Below, in pieces: positions 1-9,285 of a stretch of DNA of 64,000 bases (position 1 is its first letter; every line of letters begins with the position of its first letter). The DNA is from Haloarchaeobius iranensis (GTDB lineage: Archaea; Halobacteriota; Halobacteria; Halobacteriales; Natrialbaceae): NCBI RefSeq assembly GCF_900103505.1, contig NZ_FNIA01000005.1:1-64000 (forward strand). Reading direction: 5' to 3'. A program made the translations under genes and the position numbers. The notes beneath the pieces were generated by a model that was not told where the DNA came from, searched no databases, and saw nothing but the letters and a program-made list of their open reading frames with translations.

Positions 1-612
1 GTCGTCGTCTCGGTGGACTACCGGCTCGCACCCGAGCACCCGTGTCCGGCGGGGCTGGCGGACGTGACGACAGTCGTCGAGTGGACCGTGGCGTCGGCCG
101 ACGAGCTCGGCGTCGACCCGGCACAGGTCGGCGTCGCGGGCTCCAGCGCGGGCGCGAACCTCGCGGCGATGGCCGCGCTGCGCGCCGACGCCGCGGTCGA
201 CATCGCGGTCCTGTTCTACCCGATGCTCGACCCGACGCTCGGTGGGGCGTCGCACGCGGAGCACGCCGACGCGCCGCTGCTCACCCGCGCGGACATCGAG
301 TGGTTCTGGCGGCTGTACCGCGACGACGGTGCGATTCCGGTCGACGACCGGCGGCTCTCGCCACTTCCGGCCGCCGGTGGGGGACCGTCGTCGCTCGCGG
401 ACTCGCCGCCGACGGTCGTCGTCACCGCCGGCTGCGACCCGCTCCGTGACGACGGGGCGCGGTACGCCGACGCGCTCACCGACGCCGGCGGCACCGTCGA
501 ACGACGCCACTACCCCGGCGCGCCACACGGCTTCCTCTCGCTGGCCGACACGGTGCCGGCGGCGGCCGACGCCTGGGAGGACCTCGCGGCGGCCGTGCCG
601 GCGCGACGGTGA
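1..612 (+). CDS. alpha/beta hydrolase (HSL-family esterase), 5' truncated
   Basis: The 3' part of an esterase/lipase of the hormone-sensitive-lipase type; the frame is open to the first base, so the real start lies outside the window. The visible part begins in the DYRLAPEHP motif that follows the oxyanion-hole HGG motif, which is missing here. The nucleophile elbow is GSSAG, about 48 codons from the left edge. A later DP..DDG segment and a PHGF motif supply the likely acid and histidine of the triad. No signal or membrane segment is visible, so it is probably cytoplasmic and acts on short-chain esters. The natural substrate cannot be told from sequence. Confidence 0.85.
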   Translation, partial: VVVSVDYRLAPEHPCPAGLADVTTVVEWTVASADELGVDPAQVGVAGSSAGANLAAMAALRADAAVDIAVLFYPMLDPTLGGASHAEHADAPLLTRADIEWFWRLYRDDGAIPVDDRRLSPLPAAGGGPSSLADSPPTVVVTAGCDPLRDDGARYADALTDAGGTVERRHYPGAPHGFLSLADTVPAAADAWEDLAAAVPARR

Positions 613-694
613 GCGACGCCGTCCGTTTCGACGGTGATGCGCGGGCCGCGTCACGCGGCGGAGCCATTAGGTTGTTCGACGGGGTACTGACGGT

Positions 695-1042
695 ATGAGC
701 ACACGAAGCGACGGCAAGCCCGTCCGACTCGCGGACGCCGACGAACTCGACGACCTCCTCGCCGCGGAGCCGCTCGTCCTCCTCGAACTGTACACAAACG
801 GCTGTGGCAAGTGCCAGGCGATGGAGCCCGTCATCGGCACCGTCGCCCGGGTCACCGACGCGACCGTCGCGATGGCCAACCCCGGCGACGACATGACGCT
901 GCTCGACCGGTTCGAGGTGCGGAGCACGCCGACGTTCGTCCTGCTCCGGGACGGCGAACAGGTCGCGACGCTCGCCGACGGCTTCGTCGAGACCGACCGG
1001 ATGGTCACGTTCGTCGAGTCGGGTGGGGAGAGCGAGCGCTGA
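695..1042 (+). CDS. thioredoxin-family protein (CGKC)
   Basis: A 115-residue single-domain thioredoxin-like protein. The redox motif is CGKC at residues 37-40 rather than the classical CGPC, and the cis-proline loop appears as STPTF about 35 residues later. There is no signal peptide, so it should act in the cytoplasm as a disulfide reductant or thiol relay. The family is small and diverse in haloarchaea, and the partner protein is unknown. It stands alone between an esterase and a LUD protein. Confidence 0.85.
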   Translation: MSTRSDGKPVRLADADELDDLLAAEPLVLLELYTNGCGKCQAMEPVIGTVARVTDATVAMANPGDDMTLLDRFEVRSTPTFVLLRDGEQVATLADGFVETDRMVTFVESGGESER

Positions 1043-1188
1043 ACGGCGGTTCACAGGGCCGCGTGAACGCGTGTCGTAACACCGCTGTAACTTGCTTACA
1101 CGGTCGTCCGAGAGCAGTTATGAGGGTTCCGCCCCGAGTGTGAGTCGACGCGTGACGGCTCCAACCGTCGCGAGACCCACACCTCATC

Positions 1189-1842
1189 ATGTCTGAAAAA
1201 GCCGAGTATCTCACGACGGTATCCGCGGACGAATCGTACGACCAGCTTCCGGACGAGGAGACCATCCAGGCGACGGTCGAGAACCTCGAGGCGAGGGGCT
1301 TCGACGTCGTCGTCGTCGACACAGCAGAGGAGGCCCTCGACACAGTCGTCGACGCCATCCCGGCCGGTGCGTCGGTGATGAACGGCCACTCCACGACGCT
1401 GGAGGAGATCGGCTTCGTCGACTACCTGAACGGCGACGAGCACGACTGGGAGAACCTCGCCGGGCAGGTATGGAGCATCGACGACGACGCGGAGCGCCAG
1501 CAGTTCCGGCGCGAGGCCCAGGCCGCCGACTACTTCCTCGGCAGCGTCAACGCCATCGCCGAGACGGGCGCACTCGTCGCCGCCGACGCCTCCGGCAGCC
1601 GCATCGGCGCGTACCCCTTCGCCGCCGGCAACCTGCTGCTGGTCTCCGGCGTGAACAAGATCGTCGACGACCTCGACGCCGCCTTCGAGCGCCTCGAGGA
1701 GTTCGTCTTCCCGCTGGAGGACGCACGGGCGCAGGACGCCTACGGTGCAGGCTCGGTCGTCGCCAAGCAGCTCGTCTACCGGCAGGAGAACGAGGCGGGC
1801 CGGACGACGGTCGTCCTCGTCCGCGACGACTTCGGCTACTGA
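1189..1842 (+). CDS. LUD-domain protein (LutB/LutC-like)
   Basis: A 217-residue protein made of one LUD domain, the fold shared by LutB and LutC of L-lactate oxidation. Typical features are the NGHSTTLEEIG segment near residue 65 and the late IGAYPFAAGNLLLVSG stretch. No ferredoxin-type Cys cluster is present, so this is not a complete LutB. No lut partners (iron-sulfur LutA/LutB, lactate permease) are adjacent. It is best described as a stand-alone LUD protein of unknown substrate, a common haloarchaeal arrangement. Confidence 0.75.
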   Translation: MSEKAEYLTTVSADESYDQLPDEETIQATVENLEARGFDVVVVDTAEEALDTVVDAIPAGASVMNGHSTTLEEIGFVDYLNGDEHDWENLAGQVWSIDDDAERQQFRREAQAADYFLGSVNAIAETGALVAADASGSRIGAYPFAAGNLLLVSGVNKIVDDLDAAFERLEEFVFPLEDARAQDAYGAGSVVAKQLVYRQENEAGRTTVVLVRDDFGY

Positions 1843-1906
1843 GCCGGGGGCGACCCGACCTGGCAACGCGTCTGATTTTATGTACGGTGCCCCGCTACGG
1901 GGACGT

Positions 1907-2140
1907 ATGGAGGACGTCGACTTCGACGAACTCGTGGCGTCGCTGACGCTACGGGAGGAGAACCAGTCGGTGAAGAGCTACCAGAACACGGTCGCGGTCG
2001 CCTGTCCGGCCTGCGGGGAGCCGTTCGACGACCTCGTGGTCTGCCAGGAGAACCCGACGAGCCTCGACCTCACGATGCAGCTCGACCTCTGTGTCGGCAC
2101 CGTCGACGACCAGGCGGTCATCTTCACGCACAAGCAGTAG
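1907..2140 (+). CDS. small CPxCG zinc-finger-like protein
   Basis: A 77-residue acidic protein. The start is the ATG shortly after the previous gene; a longer reading in the same frame only adds residues that are antisense-like to that gene. It has a CPACG knuckle near residue 33 and two further Cys (VCQ and LCVG), enough for one zinc site. From memory it resembles the haloarchaeal DUF7385-type small proteins, but I cannot confirm this. It ends one base before the convergent HAD gene. Function unknown. Confidence 0.6.
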   Translation: MEDVDFDELVASLTLREENQSVKSYQNTVAVACPACGEPFDDLVVCQENPTSLDLTMQLDLCVGTVDDQAVIFTHKQ

Positions 2141-2141
2141 C

Positions 2142-2942
2142 TCAGAGTATCCCGGCGACGTCGCCGAGCGAGTCGACGACGTGGTCGGGCTCCACGCCCG
2201 AGCCGCCGATCTCCTCGCGTCGTGTCGCCCCGGTGAGCACGAGCACCGTCTCCATCCCCGCGCGCTCGCCCATCAGGATGTCCGTGTGGAGGTTGTCGCC
2301 GACGACGAGGCACTCTCCGGGCGCGACGCCCAGGCGCTCGGTGACAGCGTCGGCCATGTGCTCCGAGGGTTTGCCGACGACGAGCGGGTCGCGGCCGGTC
2401 ATCCCCTCGATGGCGCCGACGGTGCAGCCAGCGCCGGGTTTGAGTCCCTCCTCGGTGGGGAACGTCTGGTCCGTGTTCGTCGCGACGAACAGCGTCCCCT
2501 GGTCGAACGCCCGGAGCGTCTCCGTGAGCAGGGCGAAGTCGATGTCGTAGGCCTTGCCGGCGGCGACGACGTCGGCCGGCGGCACGTCCCGCGGCCGCGA
2601 CGACGGGTCCCGCCCCGAGACGACGGTGAGGCCGGCCTCGCGGATCTCGTCGTACAGCACGTCCGAGCCGACGACGTACACCTCGGCGTCGGGGTGGTGC
2701 TCGGCGAGGTACGTCGCGGTCGCGGACGCCGCGGTCGAGATGCCGCCGACGTCGCCGGGGATGCCCATCGATTCGAGCGTGTCGGGGAACGCCTCGCGGT
2801 CGACGCTCGTGCTGTTCGTGACGAACCGGATGGCGAGCCCGGCGTCGACGAGCGCGTCGATACCCTCGGCCGCGCCCGGAATCACCGTCTCGCCGCGCCA
2901 GACCGTGCCGTCGAGGTCCACGATTGCCGCGCGTCGTGTCAT
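2142..2942 (-). CDS. HAD-IIA family phosphatase (NagD/PGP-like)
   Basis: A 266-residue HAD hydrolase of the NagD/4-nitrophenylphosphatase class. Motif I is DLDGT, with the nucleophile Asp9 and acid/base Asp11. Motif II is the FVTNST segment near residue 40, and motif IV is VGDNLHTD near residue 215, followed by the conserved G..T.LVLTG ending. The C2-type cap lies between motifs II and III. Members dephosphorylate small sugar phosphates or phosphoglycolate, and the exact substrate cannot be assigned. It reads away from the BtuF-like gene upstream and may share its transcript. Confidence 0.85.
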   Translation of the reverse strand: MTRRAAIVDLDGTVWRGETVIPGAAEGIDALVDAGLAIRFVTNSTSVDREAFPDTLESMGIPGDVGGISTAASATATYLAEHHPDAEVYVVGSDVLYDEIREAGLTVVSGRDPSSRPRDVPPADVVAAGKAYDIDFALLTETLRAFDQGTLFVATNTDQTFPTEEGLKPGAGCTVGAIEGMTGRDPLVVGKPSEHMADAVTERLGVAPGECLVVGDNLHTDILMGERAGMETVLVLTGATRREEIGGSGVEPDHVVDSLGDVAGIL

Positions 2943-2982
2943 CGGGTGGGGGTTGGGGCGGCGGGGCCGTAACGCTTCCCGG

Positions 2983-3894
2983 TCAGCGCGCCGCGGCCAA
3001 CTCCGACAGCGGTGCGGCCACGTCGCGGCTCGGCGTCTCGAACCCGTCGTGGAGCACGCCCGCGAGGTGCTCCAGCGAGTCGACCACGCGCGGGCCCGGC
3101 CGGTTCAGGAAGTGGTTGCCGTCGATGGCCCACACGTCGCCGTTCTGGACGGCCGTCAGCTCGTCCCAGCCCGGCCGGTCGGTCAGGTCGGCGAGGTTCT
3201 CGCGGGTCTGGGCGAGGTCGTAGCCACAGGGGGCGACGACCAGCGCCTCGGGGTCGTACTCCCGGACGTCGACCCACTCTCGGGGCGTCGAGGGGTCGCG
3301 AGTGTCGGCCATCCCGTACTCGCAGTTGGCGGCCGCGACGAGTTCGGGCACCCAGTGGCCAGCGACCATGACGGGGTCGGTCCAGTCCAGCACGGCGACG
3401 CGCCTGCGCTCGGCGTCGGCCGCGCGCTCGCGGACTCGCTCGACGCGCTCGCGGAGCGATGCCACGAGGTCGGCCGCCCGCTCCTCGCGGTCGAGCGCCG
3501 CACCGACCGCGCGCACGTCGTCGAACACGTCGCCGACGCTGTGGGGGTCCGTCGTCAGCACCGCGGGGTTCGCGTCGATGCGCTCGACGGCGTCGTGGAC
3601 GAGCACCTCGTCGACGGCGCAGACGTCACAGACGCCCTGCGTGACGACGAGGTCCGGGTCGAGCTCGTCCAGCAGGTCGACGTCGATGCCGTAGACGCCG
3701 CCCGATTCCTCGGCCTCCTGCACCTGCCTGTCGATCTCGGCGGTCGAGGCGTCGGCGTCGATGCGGCTGTACTCGACGGCGGGCAGATCGGCGGCGGCGG
3801 GCGGGTAGTCGCACTCGTGGGAGACCCCGACGGGCTCGACACCGAGCGCGAAGACGACCTCCGTGGCGGAGGGGAGCAGCGTCACGACGTTCAT
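2983..3894 (-). CDS. cobalamin-binding protein (BtuF-like)
   Basis: A 303-residue periplasmic-binding-protein fold of the BtuF/FepB class, starting with the MNVVTLLPSATE segment typical of the first strand. No signal peptide or lipobox precedes the fold, unlike transporter-linked BtuF. Such leaderless versions are common in haloarchaea and are usually annotated as cobalamin-binding. No BtuC or BtuD permease genes are adjacent, so a direct transport role is not supported here. The family assignment is firm; the ligand is inferred. Confidence 0.75.
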   Translation of the reverse strand: MNVVTLLPSATEVVFALGVEPVGVSHECDYPPAAADLPAVEYSRIDADASTAEIDRQVQEAEESGGVYGIDVDLLDELDPDLVVTQGVCDVCAVDEVLVHDAVERIDANPAVLTTDPHSVGDVFDDVRAVGAALDREERAADLVASLRERVERVRERAADAERRRVAVLDWTDPVMVAGHWVPELVAAANCEYGMADTRDPSTPREWVDVREYDPEALVVAPCGYDLAQTRENLADLTDRPGWDELTAVQNGDVWAIDGNHFLNRPGPRVVDSLEHLAGVLHDGFETPSRDVAAPLSELAAAR

Positions 3895-3945
3895 GCTCGG
3901 TGCTCGGGGCGGCGACGGTATAAATCGACGGTCGAGAACGAGGCG

Positions 3946-4293
3946 CTACAGGAACCCGACGAGGAGGACGACCACCCCGCCGACGAACATCAGCAGCGCG
4001 CCGTTGCGGCGCTGTGACACGTCCTCGTCGGTTACCTCGACCGCTTCGAGGTCGTCGATACCCTGCGTCCGGGCGGTCAGCCAGATGGTCACTATCTTCG
4101 CGTGTATCGTGTAGACGCCGCCGACGGCGGCGAGGAATGCGCCGATGGCCGCGAACCGCGTCGAGGGTGCGTCGAGCCCCAGCGCGGGCACCGACGCGCC
4201 GGTCGCGACGACCACCACTACCAGCACGACGAAGCCGACGATGACGCCGGCGAGGTGCCACTTCGCGCGGTCGAACTGCGCTTCCCTGCTCAT
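3946..4293 (-). CDS. small membrane protein, unknown function
   Basis: A 115-residue protein with three predicted membrane segments, near residues 15-34, 46-66 and 96-115, separated by a short acidic loop. No catalytic or metal-binding motif is visible. It lies between the BtuF-like gene on the same strand and a divergent Tat lipoprotein gene. Codon use matches its neighbours, so it is likely a real gene, but I do not recognise the family. Confidence 0.65.
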   Translation of the reverse strand: MSREAQFDRAKWHLAGVIVGFVVLVVVVVATGASVPALGLDAPSTRFAAIGAFLAAVGGVYTIHAKIVTIWLTARTQGIDDLEAVEVTDEDVSQRRNGALLMFVGGVVVLLVGFL

Positions 4294-4421
4294 GTCCGGG
4301 GCGTGACGCCCAGGCGGTTTAGCCCTGCCGAAGCGTGGTCGACGGCGGGATACGACGGTCGAACTCGGAGCCGCCGGGACCCACCCCTATATTTTCACCG
4401 TTGCCAACGGTTACCGGACGT

Positions 4422-5060
4422 ATGCACCGGCGAGCCCTCCTCTCGGCGGTCGGTGCCGCGGGCGCAGCCGCTCTCGGCGGTTGTCTCGCGGCGGTCGGCA
4501 TCGGGACCGGCGACCCCGCGAATCCCGTCGACGACGAGCGACGTATCTCACTGCTGGGGGTCGATCCGGTCCCCGACGAGTCGGGCGTCACGATCGACGT
4601 TCGGGTCCTCGACGACCGCATCACCGCCTCGGAGACGGCTGAAATCGTGGTCGAGACGACGGTGGTCGGCGACGCTACGGCGCTGCCGGTCACGCAGGGG
4701 TCGTGCGCGATACTCAACCGCCGGACCTGTTCGAGCGCCCCGCGCGGGCTGTGGCTGGAATCCACGGATAAGAGCGGTTCGACGGCGACGCCGCACGACG
4801 AGGGCTGGATGCGACGGGGCCTCCCCACTGGTGAGCAGGGGTTCGGCGGCTACGGCTGTCGCCGGGTCGAGTACCAGCCCGGCGAGTCGGTTCGGAACAC
4901 GTACGAGATATGGGACGACGGTCGGGTCGACGGCTACCTCGAGCCCGGCGAGTACCGCTGGGCGGACACCATCTCGACGCGTGCCGCGTCGTCGGAGGGT
5001 GAGGAGTACCGCAGTTTCGACTGGGGGTTCTCGCTCGAACTCAGCCGGGAAGAAAGCTGA
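4422..5060 (+). CDS. Tat-exported lipoprotein, unknown function
   Basis: A 212-residue putative lipoprotein. The chosen ATG gives a short Tat-like leader (twin Arg at residues 3-4, an Ala-rich core and a GGC lipobox near residue 21); an upstream in-frame ATG would add 29 residues that do not look like a leader. The mature part is predicted soluble and beta-rich, with three Cys near residues 90-150 and a C-terminal segment ending in a Trp/Phe-rich strand. No known domain was recognised. It is probably anchored on the outer face of the membrane. Confidence 0.7.
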   Translation: MHRRALLSAVGAAGAAALGGCLAAVGIGTGDPANPVDDERRISLLGVDPVPDESGVTIDVRVLDDRITASETAEIVVETTVVGDATALPVTQGSCAILNRRTCSSAPRGLWLESTDKSGSTATPHDEGWMRRGLPTGEQGFGGYGCRRVEYQPGESVRNTYEIWDDGRVDGYLEPGEYRWADTISTRAASSEGEEYRSFDWGFSLELSREES

Positions 5061-5072
5061 CAGCTGAGCCGG

Positions 5073-6449
5073 CTACTCGTCGTCGGCCGCCTGCACCCAC
5101 ACCGTCTTCCGGTTGACGAACTCGCGGATGCCGTCGGCCGCCAGCTCGCGGCCGTAGCCCGAGATGCCGACGCCGCCGAACGGCAGGCGCGGGTCGGACT
5201 TCGTCATCTCGTTGACGAACGTCGCACCGGCCTCGATACGGTGGGCGACGCGCTCGCCGCGCTCCAGGTCGTCCGTCCACACTGACGCCCCGAGCCCGTA
5301 CGGCGAGTCGTTCGCGAGTTCGACGGCCTCGGCCTCGCTCTCGACGCGGAACACCGCCGCGACCGGGCCGAACGTCTCCTCGCAGGCGACGGCCATGTCA
5401 GGTTCGAGGTCCGCAAGCACCGTCGGCGGGTAGTAGTAGCCCTCCCTGTCCATCGGCTCGCCGCCGAGCAGGCAGTCCGCGCCCGCGTCGACGCTCTGCT
5501 CGACCTGGTCGTGCAGGTCCTGCATCAGGTCCTCGCGCGCCTGCGGGCCGACCTCGGTCTCCTCGTCCATCGGGTCGCCGACGGTCCAGGCGTCCATCTC
5601 CGCGACGAACTCGTCGACGAACTCGTCGTACACGTCGTCGTGGACGATGAACCGCTTCGCCGCGATGCAGGACTGCCCGCTGTTCTGCAGTCGTGCCGTC
5701 GCCGCCGTCTCGACCGCCGCGTCGACGTTCGCGTCGTCGAGGACGAGGAACGGGTCCGAGCCTCCGAGCTCCAGCACGGTCTTCTTCAGCTCCTCGCCGG
5801 CCGTCTTGGCGACCTGCTTGCCCGCGAACTCGCTCCCGGTCAGCGTCACCGCCCGGACGCGGTCGTCGCGGATGACCTCGTTGGCCGCCGAGCCGCCCAC
5901 GAGCAGCGTCTGGAACGCCCCCTCGGGGAAGCCCGCCTCGCGGAACACCTCCTCGATGGCCAGCGCGCACTTCGGCACGTTCGAGGCGTGCTTCAACAGC
6001 CCGACGTTGCCCGCCGCCAGGCTCGGCGCGGCGAACCGGAACACCTGCCAGAACGGGAAGTTCCAGGGCATCACTGCCAGCACCGGCCCGATGGGTTCGT
6101 GCCGGACGTACGTCGTCGCGTGGCTCGCCCCGCCGATGACCTCGTCCTGCAGGTACTCCGGTGCCTTCTCCGCGTAGTGCTCGCAGACCCACGCGCACTT
6201 GCGCACCTCGCCTTTCGCCTGCGAGATGGGCTTGCCCATCTCCACCGTCATCAGCTCCGCGTAGTGCTGTTCGTTCTCGCGCAGCACGTCGGCGGCCTCC
6301 TCCAGCAGCTGCCGCCGCTCGTTCATCGGCACCTCGCGCCAGGACTCGTAGGTGTCTGCCGCCGTCGCGAGACGCTCTTCGACCGCCTCGTCGTCGTGCT
6401 CGGCGACCGTCTCAACGTGCTCACCGGTCGCTGGGTTGATGCGCTCCAT
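5073..6449 (-). CDS. NAD(P)-dependent succinate-semialdehyde dehydrogenase-like ALDH
   Basis: A 458-residue aldehyde dehydrogenase. The cofactor-binding PWNFPFWQ segment is near residue 128, the general base is Glu227 in LELGGSDP, and the catalytic Cys261 lies in NSGQSC. The family oxidises succinate semialdehyde or related aldehydes to acids in the cytoplasm. The length fits the short GabD-like group. No gabT-like aminotransferase is adjacent, so the substrate is inferred from similarity only. The gene converges on the lipoprotein gene with a 12-base gap. Confidence 0.85.
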   Translation of the reverse strand: MERINPATGEHVETVAEHDDEAVEERLATAADTYESWREVPMNERRQLLEEAADVLRENEQHYAELMTVEMGKPISQAKGEVRKCAWVCEHYAEKAPEYLQDEVIGGASHATTYVRHEPIGPVLAVMPWNFPFWQVFRFAAPSLAAGNVGLLKHASNVPKCALAIEEVFREAGFPEGAFQTLLVGGSAANEVIRDDRVRAVTLTGSEFAGKQVAKTAGEELKKTVLELGGSDPFLVLDDANVDAAVETAATARLQNSGQSCIAAKRFIVHDDVYDEFVDEFVAEMDAWTVGDPMDEETEVGPQAREDLMQDLHDQVEQSVDAGADCLLGGEPMDREGYYYPPTVLADLEPDMAVACEETFGPVAAVFRVESEAEAVELANDSPYGLGASVWTDDLERGERVAHRIEAGATFVNEMTKSDPRLPFGGVGISGYGRELAADGIREFVNRKTVWVQAADDE

Positions 6450-6784
6450 GTCCCGTGATTCGCGGACTTGGTACTACTAGTTTTGGCCGTCGGTAACGCG
6501 ATTTGTCGGCTGAGTAACTGTGGCTCGATTCGTGTAACCGCTCTGTCGGTAGTGGGAGTCTCTGGAACCGCGAACAGCCAGAAAGCCCCGAGCGCGAGCG
6601 TCTGCGAACGGCCTCGCTTCGCTCGGCACGTTCGCCAGACCGCGCGCCTGCCGGCTGATTCGGTATCGACGCCGGCCAGGGTTTACACTGATTGTAAACT
6701 TTCGGGCGAAAAATCCGTCCGAAACTGTACTCCAGTAGCCTCACTCCACGGGTGGCAGTTCGACTCCCTCGCCGTCTCGCGGTG
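6450..6784. other. intergenic spacer, 335 bases
   Basis: No gene is supported here. It holds the promoter region of the aldehyde dehydrogenase, an inverted repeat GTTTACA-CTGAT-TGTAAAC at 6681-6699 that could be a regulator site, and a duplicated gene tail described separately. The short open frames lack coding character. Confidence 0.6.
6741..6778 (-). pseudogene. orphan duplicate of the aminopeptidase 3' end
   Basis: On the minus strand, directly after the stop of the aminopeptidase gene, a second short reading gives DGEGVELPPVE and a stop. The true C-terminus is DGEEVELPTVEW. The DNA is clearly related, with most changes in third positions. It looks like the leftover tail of a second or replaced copy of the gene, for example after homologous recombination with an orthologue. 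It cannot be expressed on its own. Confidence 0.55.
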
Positions 6785-7738
6785 TCACCATTCGACCGTC
6801 GGCAGTTCGACTTCCTCACCGTCCGCGTACACTGTCGGGTCGCGGATGATGCCGTCCTGGTGGAGGGGGGCGCTGGTGTCGCCGCCGATGCCGGCGTCGT
6901 CGCCGAAGGCGATGTGGACGGTGCCGCCGGCCTTCTCGTCGAGCAGGACGCTCCCGACGAGTTCGGTGACGGCGACGTTCGTCCCGATGCCGAGCTCGGC
7001 GAGGTTGTAGGCGTCCTGCCCGACCGCCTCGGCGGCGGTCTCGAGCATCGCGTCGATCTCGTCGGAGTCGGTGGCGGTGACGAAGCCGTCCGCGACCTCG
7101 ATGGTGACGGTCTCGCCCTCGTCGAGCAGGCCGTGGGGGTCGATGGTGCCGTCGACGACGTAGGTGCCGGTGGCGGTCTCGGGGGAGACGAACACCTCGC
7201 CGGCGGGGAGGTTGGAGAACTGGCCGGGCTCGTGGACCATGCCGGTGTCCGAGCGCCAGTCGCGGTCGCCGGGCTCGAACGTGATGTCGGTGCCGAGCTC
7301 GGTGGTGACCCGGATCTCGTCGGCGTCTTCGACCTGCGCGAGCATCGACTCGCACTCGGCGGCGATGTTCGCGTAGTCGGCGTCCAGTCCGGTCAGGAAC
7401 ACCTCCTCCGTGATACCGGGGAGGGTCGCGCCGCGCGCGCCGGCCTCGCACGCCTCGCTCCGGGCGCGGGTGTGGCTGATGCTCTTGGTCGTCGGCGCGA
7501 GGAACACGTCGCTTGCGGCCATGGCGTCGGCGACGGGGGCGGGTGGCTCCTCGCCGTGCTGGTCCCCCGGCGGGTAGCAGCAGAGCGTCGCGTCGTCCGT
7601 TATCTCGCTGGCGACCTCGTACAGCGCCTCGCCGATGGGGCGGCGCTTGTCGTCGGTGACGACGACACAGGACTCGTCGGCCGAGAGGTCGAGGCACTGG
7701 CGGACTGCCGTTTCTGCGGGCTCGCGGAGGTCGGTCAT
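6785..7738 (-). CDS. aminopeptidase (M29/AmpS-like superfamily)
   Basis: A 317-residue cytoplasmic protein of the group annotated as aminopeptidase in haloarchaea, distantly related to the M29 thermophilic metalloproteases and to NicX. Candidate metal ligands in the C-terminal half are the ELGIGTN segment near residue 250 and HIAFGDD near residue 281, followed by a late APLHQDG histidine. The N-terminal half is a nucleotide-fold-like domain. It is shorter than bacterial AmpS, as usual for this archaeal group. The peptide substrate is unknown. Confidence 0.7.
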   Translation of the reverse strand: MTDLREPAETAVRQCLDLSADESCVVVTDDKRRPIGEALYEVASEITDDATLCCYPPGDQHGEEPPAPVADAMAASDVFLAPTTKSISHTRARSEACEAGARGATLPGITEEVFLTGLDADYANIAAECESMLAQVEDADEIRVTTELGTDITFEPGDRDWRSDTGMVHEPGQFSNLPAGEVFVSPETATGTYVVDGTIDPHGLLDEGETVTIEVADGFVTATDSDEIDAMLETAAEAVGQDAYNLAELGIGTNVAVTELVGSVLLDEKAGGTVHIAFGDDAGIGGDTSAPLHQDGIIRDPTVYADGEEVELPTVEW

Positions 7739-7783
7739 ATCCGACCGGTCGGCGGGAGCCCTGTTAGGGTTTACCGTCTGCGC

Positions 7784-8002
7784 TCAGAACAGCGTCGTCC
7801 CGAGCATGACGAACAGCCCGAGGATACCGAGGACGGCCCCGTCGACCTGCACGTAGTCCATCGGGCCGTCGCGGTGGTGGCGGCGTCCCCGACCGGTAAG
7901 GAAGGTGTCCGCGGGCTCGGTCTCGCCAGGCGTGGTCCGGATAGCACTCACCCCACCGACGAACAGCACCAGCCCGGCGATGAACAGCCCCGCGGAGAGC
8001 AT
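7784..8002 (-). CDS. small two-TM membrane protein
   Basis: A 72-residue protein with a membrane segment at each end (about residues 4-22 and 54-71) and a basic middle with the HHRDG segment. It lies just upstream of, and on the same strand as, the aminopeptidase gene, with a 45-base gap. I do not recognise the family. Codon use and the clean two-helix pattern support a real gene. Confidence 0.55.
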   Translation of the reverse strand: MLSAGLFIAGLVLFVGGVSAIRTTPGETEPADTFLTGRGRRHHRDGPMDYVQVDGAVLGILGLFVMLGTTLF

Positions 8003-8220
8003 GGTTGCTTCCCCCTACGCCGATACTCGACAAAAGTTCTTTCATCGTATACTGGGAGAAATGAACTGTTAGACCTATCAAGGAAATCAGCACTGCTCGG
8101 CTAACGGGCGATTAGCGCCCCGAGTCACCGACCCCGCCGTCAGCTCGGGAGGACTTACTCGCCGCCGAAGTAGGGCACAGCCTCGAAACGATTATCTCGC
8201 GGGGCTATCGACGTTCGGGT

Positions 8221-9234
8221 ATGATTCAGGTGGCCATCAACGGCTACGGTACCATCGGCAAGCGCGTGGCGGACGCGGTACGCGCCCAGCCCGACATGGA
8301 GGTCGTCGGCGTCGCGAAGACGCGCCCGAACTTCGAGGCCGAGACCGCCGTCGAGAACGGATACCCCCTCTACGCCGCCATCGAGGACCGGATGGACCAG
8401 TTCGACGACGCCGGCATCGAGCTGGCCGGGGCCGTCGACGAGCTCGTCGCGACCGCGGACGTCGTCGTCGACGCCTGCCCGTCCGGCATCGGCGCGGACA
8501 ACGTGGCGATGTACCGCGAGCACGACACGCCCGCGCTGCTCCAGGGCGGTGAGGACGCCGACGCCGCCGAGGTGAGCTTCAACGCCCGCGCGAACTTCGA
8601 CGAGACGACCGGCGCGGACGTGGCCCGCGTCGTCTCCTGCAACACGACCGGCCTCTCCCGGCTGGTCGCGCCGCTCCAGGAGGAGTACGGCATCGAGAAG
8701 GTGCGCGCGACGCTCGTCCGTCGCGGCGGCGACCCCGCCCAGACCGGCCGCGGTCCCATCAACGACATCCTGCCGAACCCGGTCAGCCTGCCGAGCCACC
8801 ACGGCCCCGACGTGAACACCATCTTCCCCGACCTGGCCATCGACACGCTCGGGCTGAAGGTCCCCGCGACGCTGATGCACACCCACAGCATCAACGTCGA
8901 GCTCGAGTCCGCGCCCGACGCCGACGAGGTCCGCGAGCTGCTCGAATCCCAGTCCCGCACCTTCGTCATCGACGAGCACATGGCCATCGACGGCGCGGGC
9001 AAGCTCAAGGAGTACGCCCAGGACGTGGGCCGGCCGCGGGCGGACATCTGGGAGAACTGCATCTGGGGCGAGTCCATCACGATGGAGGACAACGACTGCT
9101 ACCTCTTCCAGGCAATCCACCAGGAGTCCGACGTGGTGCCCGAGAACGTCGACGCGGTGCGGGCCATCCTCGGTGAGAGCGACGCCGCAGAGAGCATCGA
9201 GACGACGAACGAGGCCCTCGGGATGGGGTTGTAG
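8221..9234 (+). CDS. gap: type II glyceraldehyde-3-phosphate dehydrogenase
   Basis: A 337-residue archaeal type II GAPDH, which interconverts glyceraldehyde-3-phosphate and 1,3-bisphosphoglycerate. The N-terminal [14 protein letters not shown] is the dinucleotide-binding turn, and the catalytic Cys140 sits in the archaeal motif SCNTTGL. RRGGDP near residue 170 and the HTHSINVE segment are further family marks. In haloarchaea this form is usually linked to gluconeogenesis while a bacterial-type GAPDH serves catabolism. It stands alone with its own promoter. Confidence 0.95.
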   Translation: MIQVAINGYGTIGKRVADAVRAQPDMEVVGVAKTRPNFEAETAVENGYPLYAAIEDRMDQFDDAGIELAGAVDELVATADVVVDACPSGIGADNVAMYREHDTPALLQGGEDADAAEVSFNARANFDETTGADVARVVSCNTTGLSRLVAPLQEEYGIEKVRATLVRRGGDPAQTGRGPINDILPNPVSLPSHHGPDVNTIFPDLAIDTLGLKVPATLMHTHSINVELESAPDADEVRELLESQSRTFVIDEHMAIDGAGKLKEYAQDVGRPRADIWENCIWGESITMEDNDCYLFQAIHQESDVVPENVDAVRAILGESDAAESIETTNEALGMGL

Positions 9235-9285
9235 GTCAGCGGCGGCACAGCTTTTTACGCGGCTCGGTCGAACCGGCCGGTCACG

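Noticed and set aside
6681-6699. GTTTACA-CTGAT-TGTAAAC as an operator
   Set aside because: A tidy inverted repeat, but no second copy with the same spacing was found and it is not clearly placed relative to a TATA box, so no regulator is claimed.
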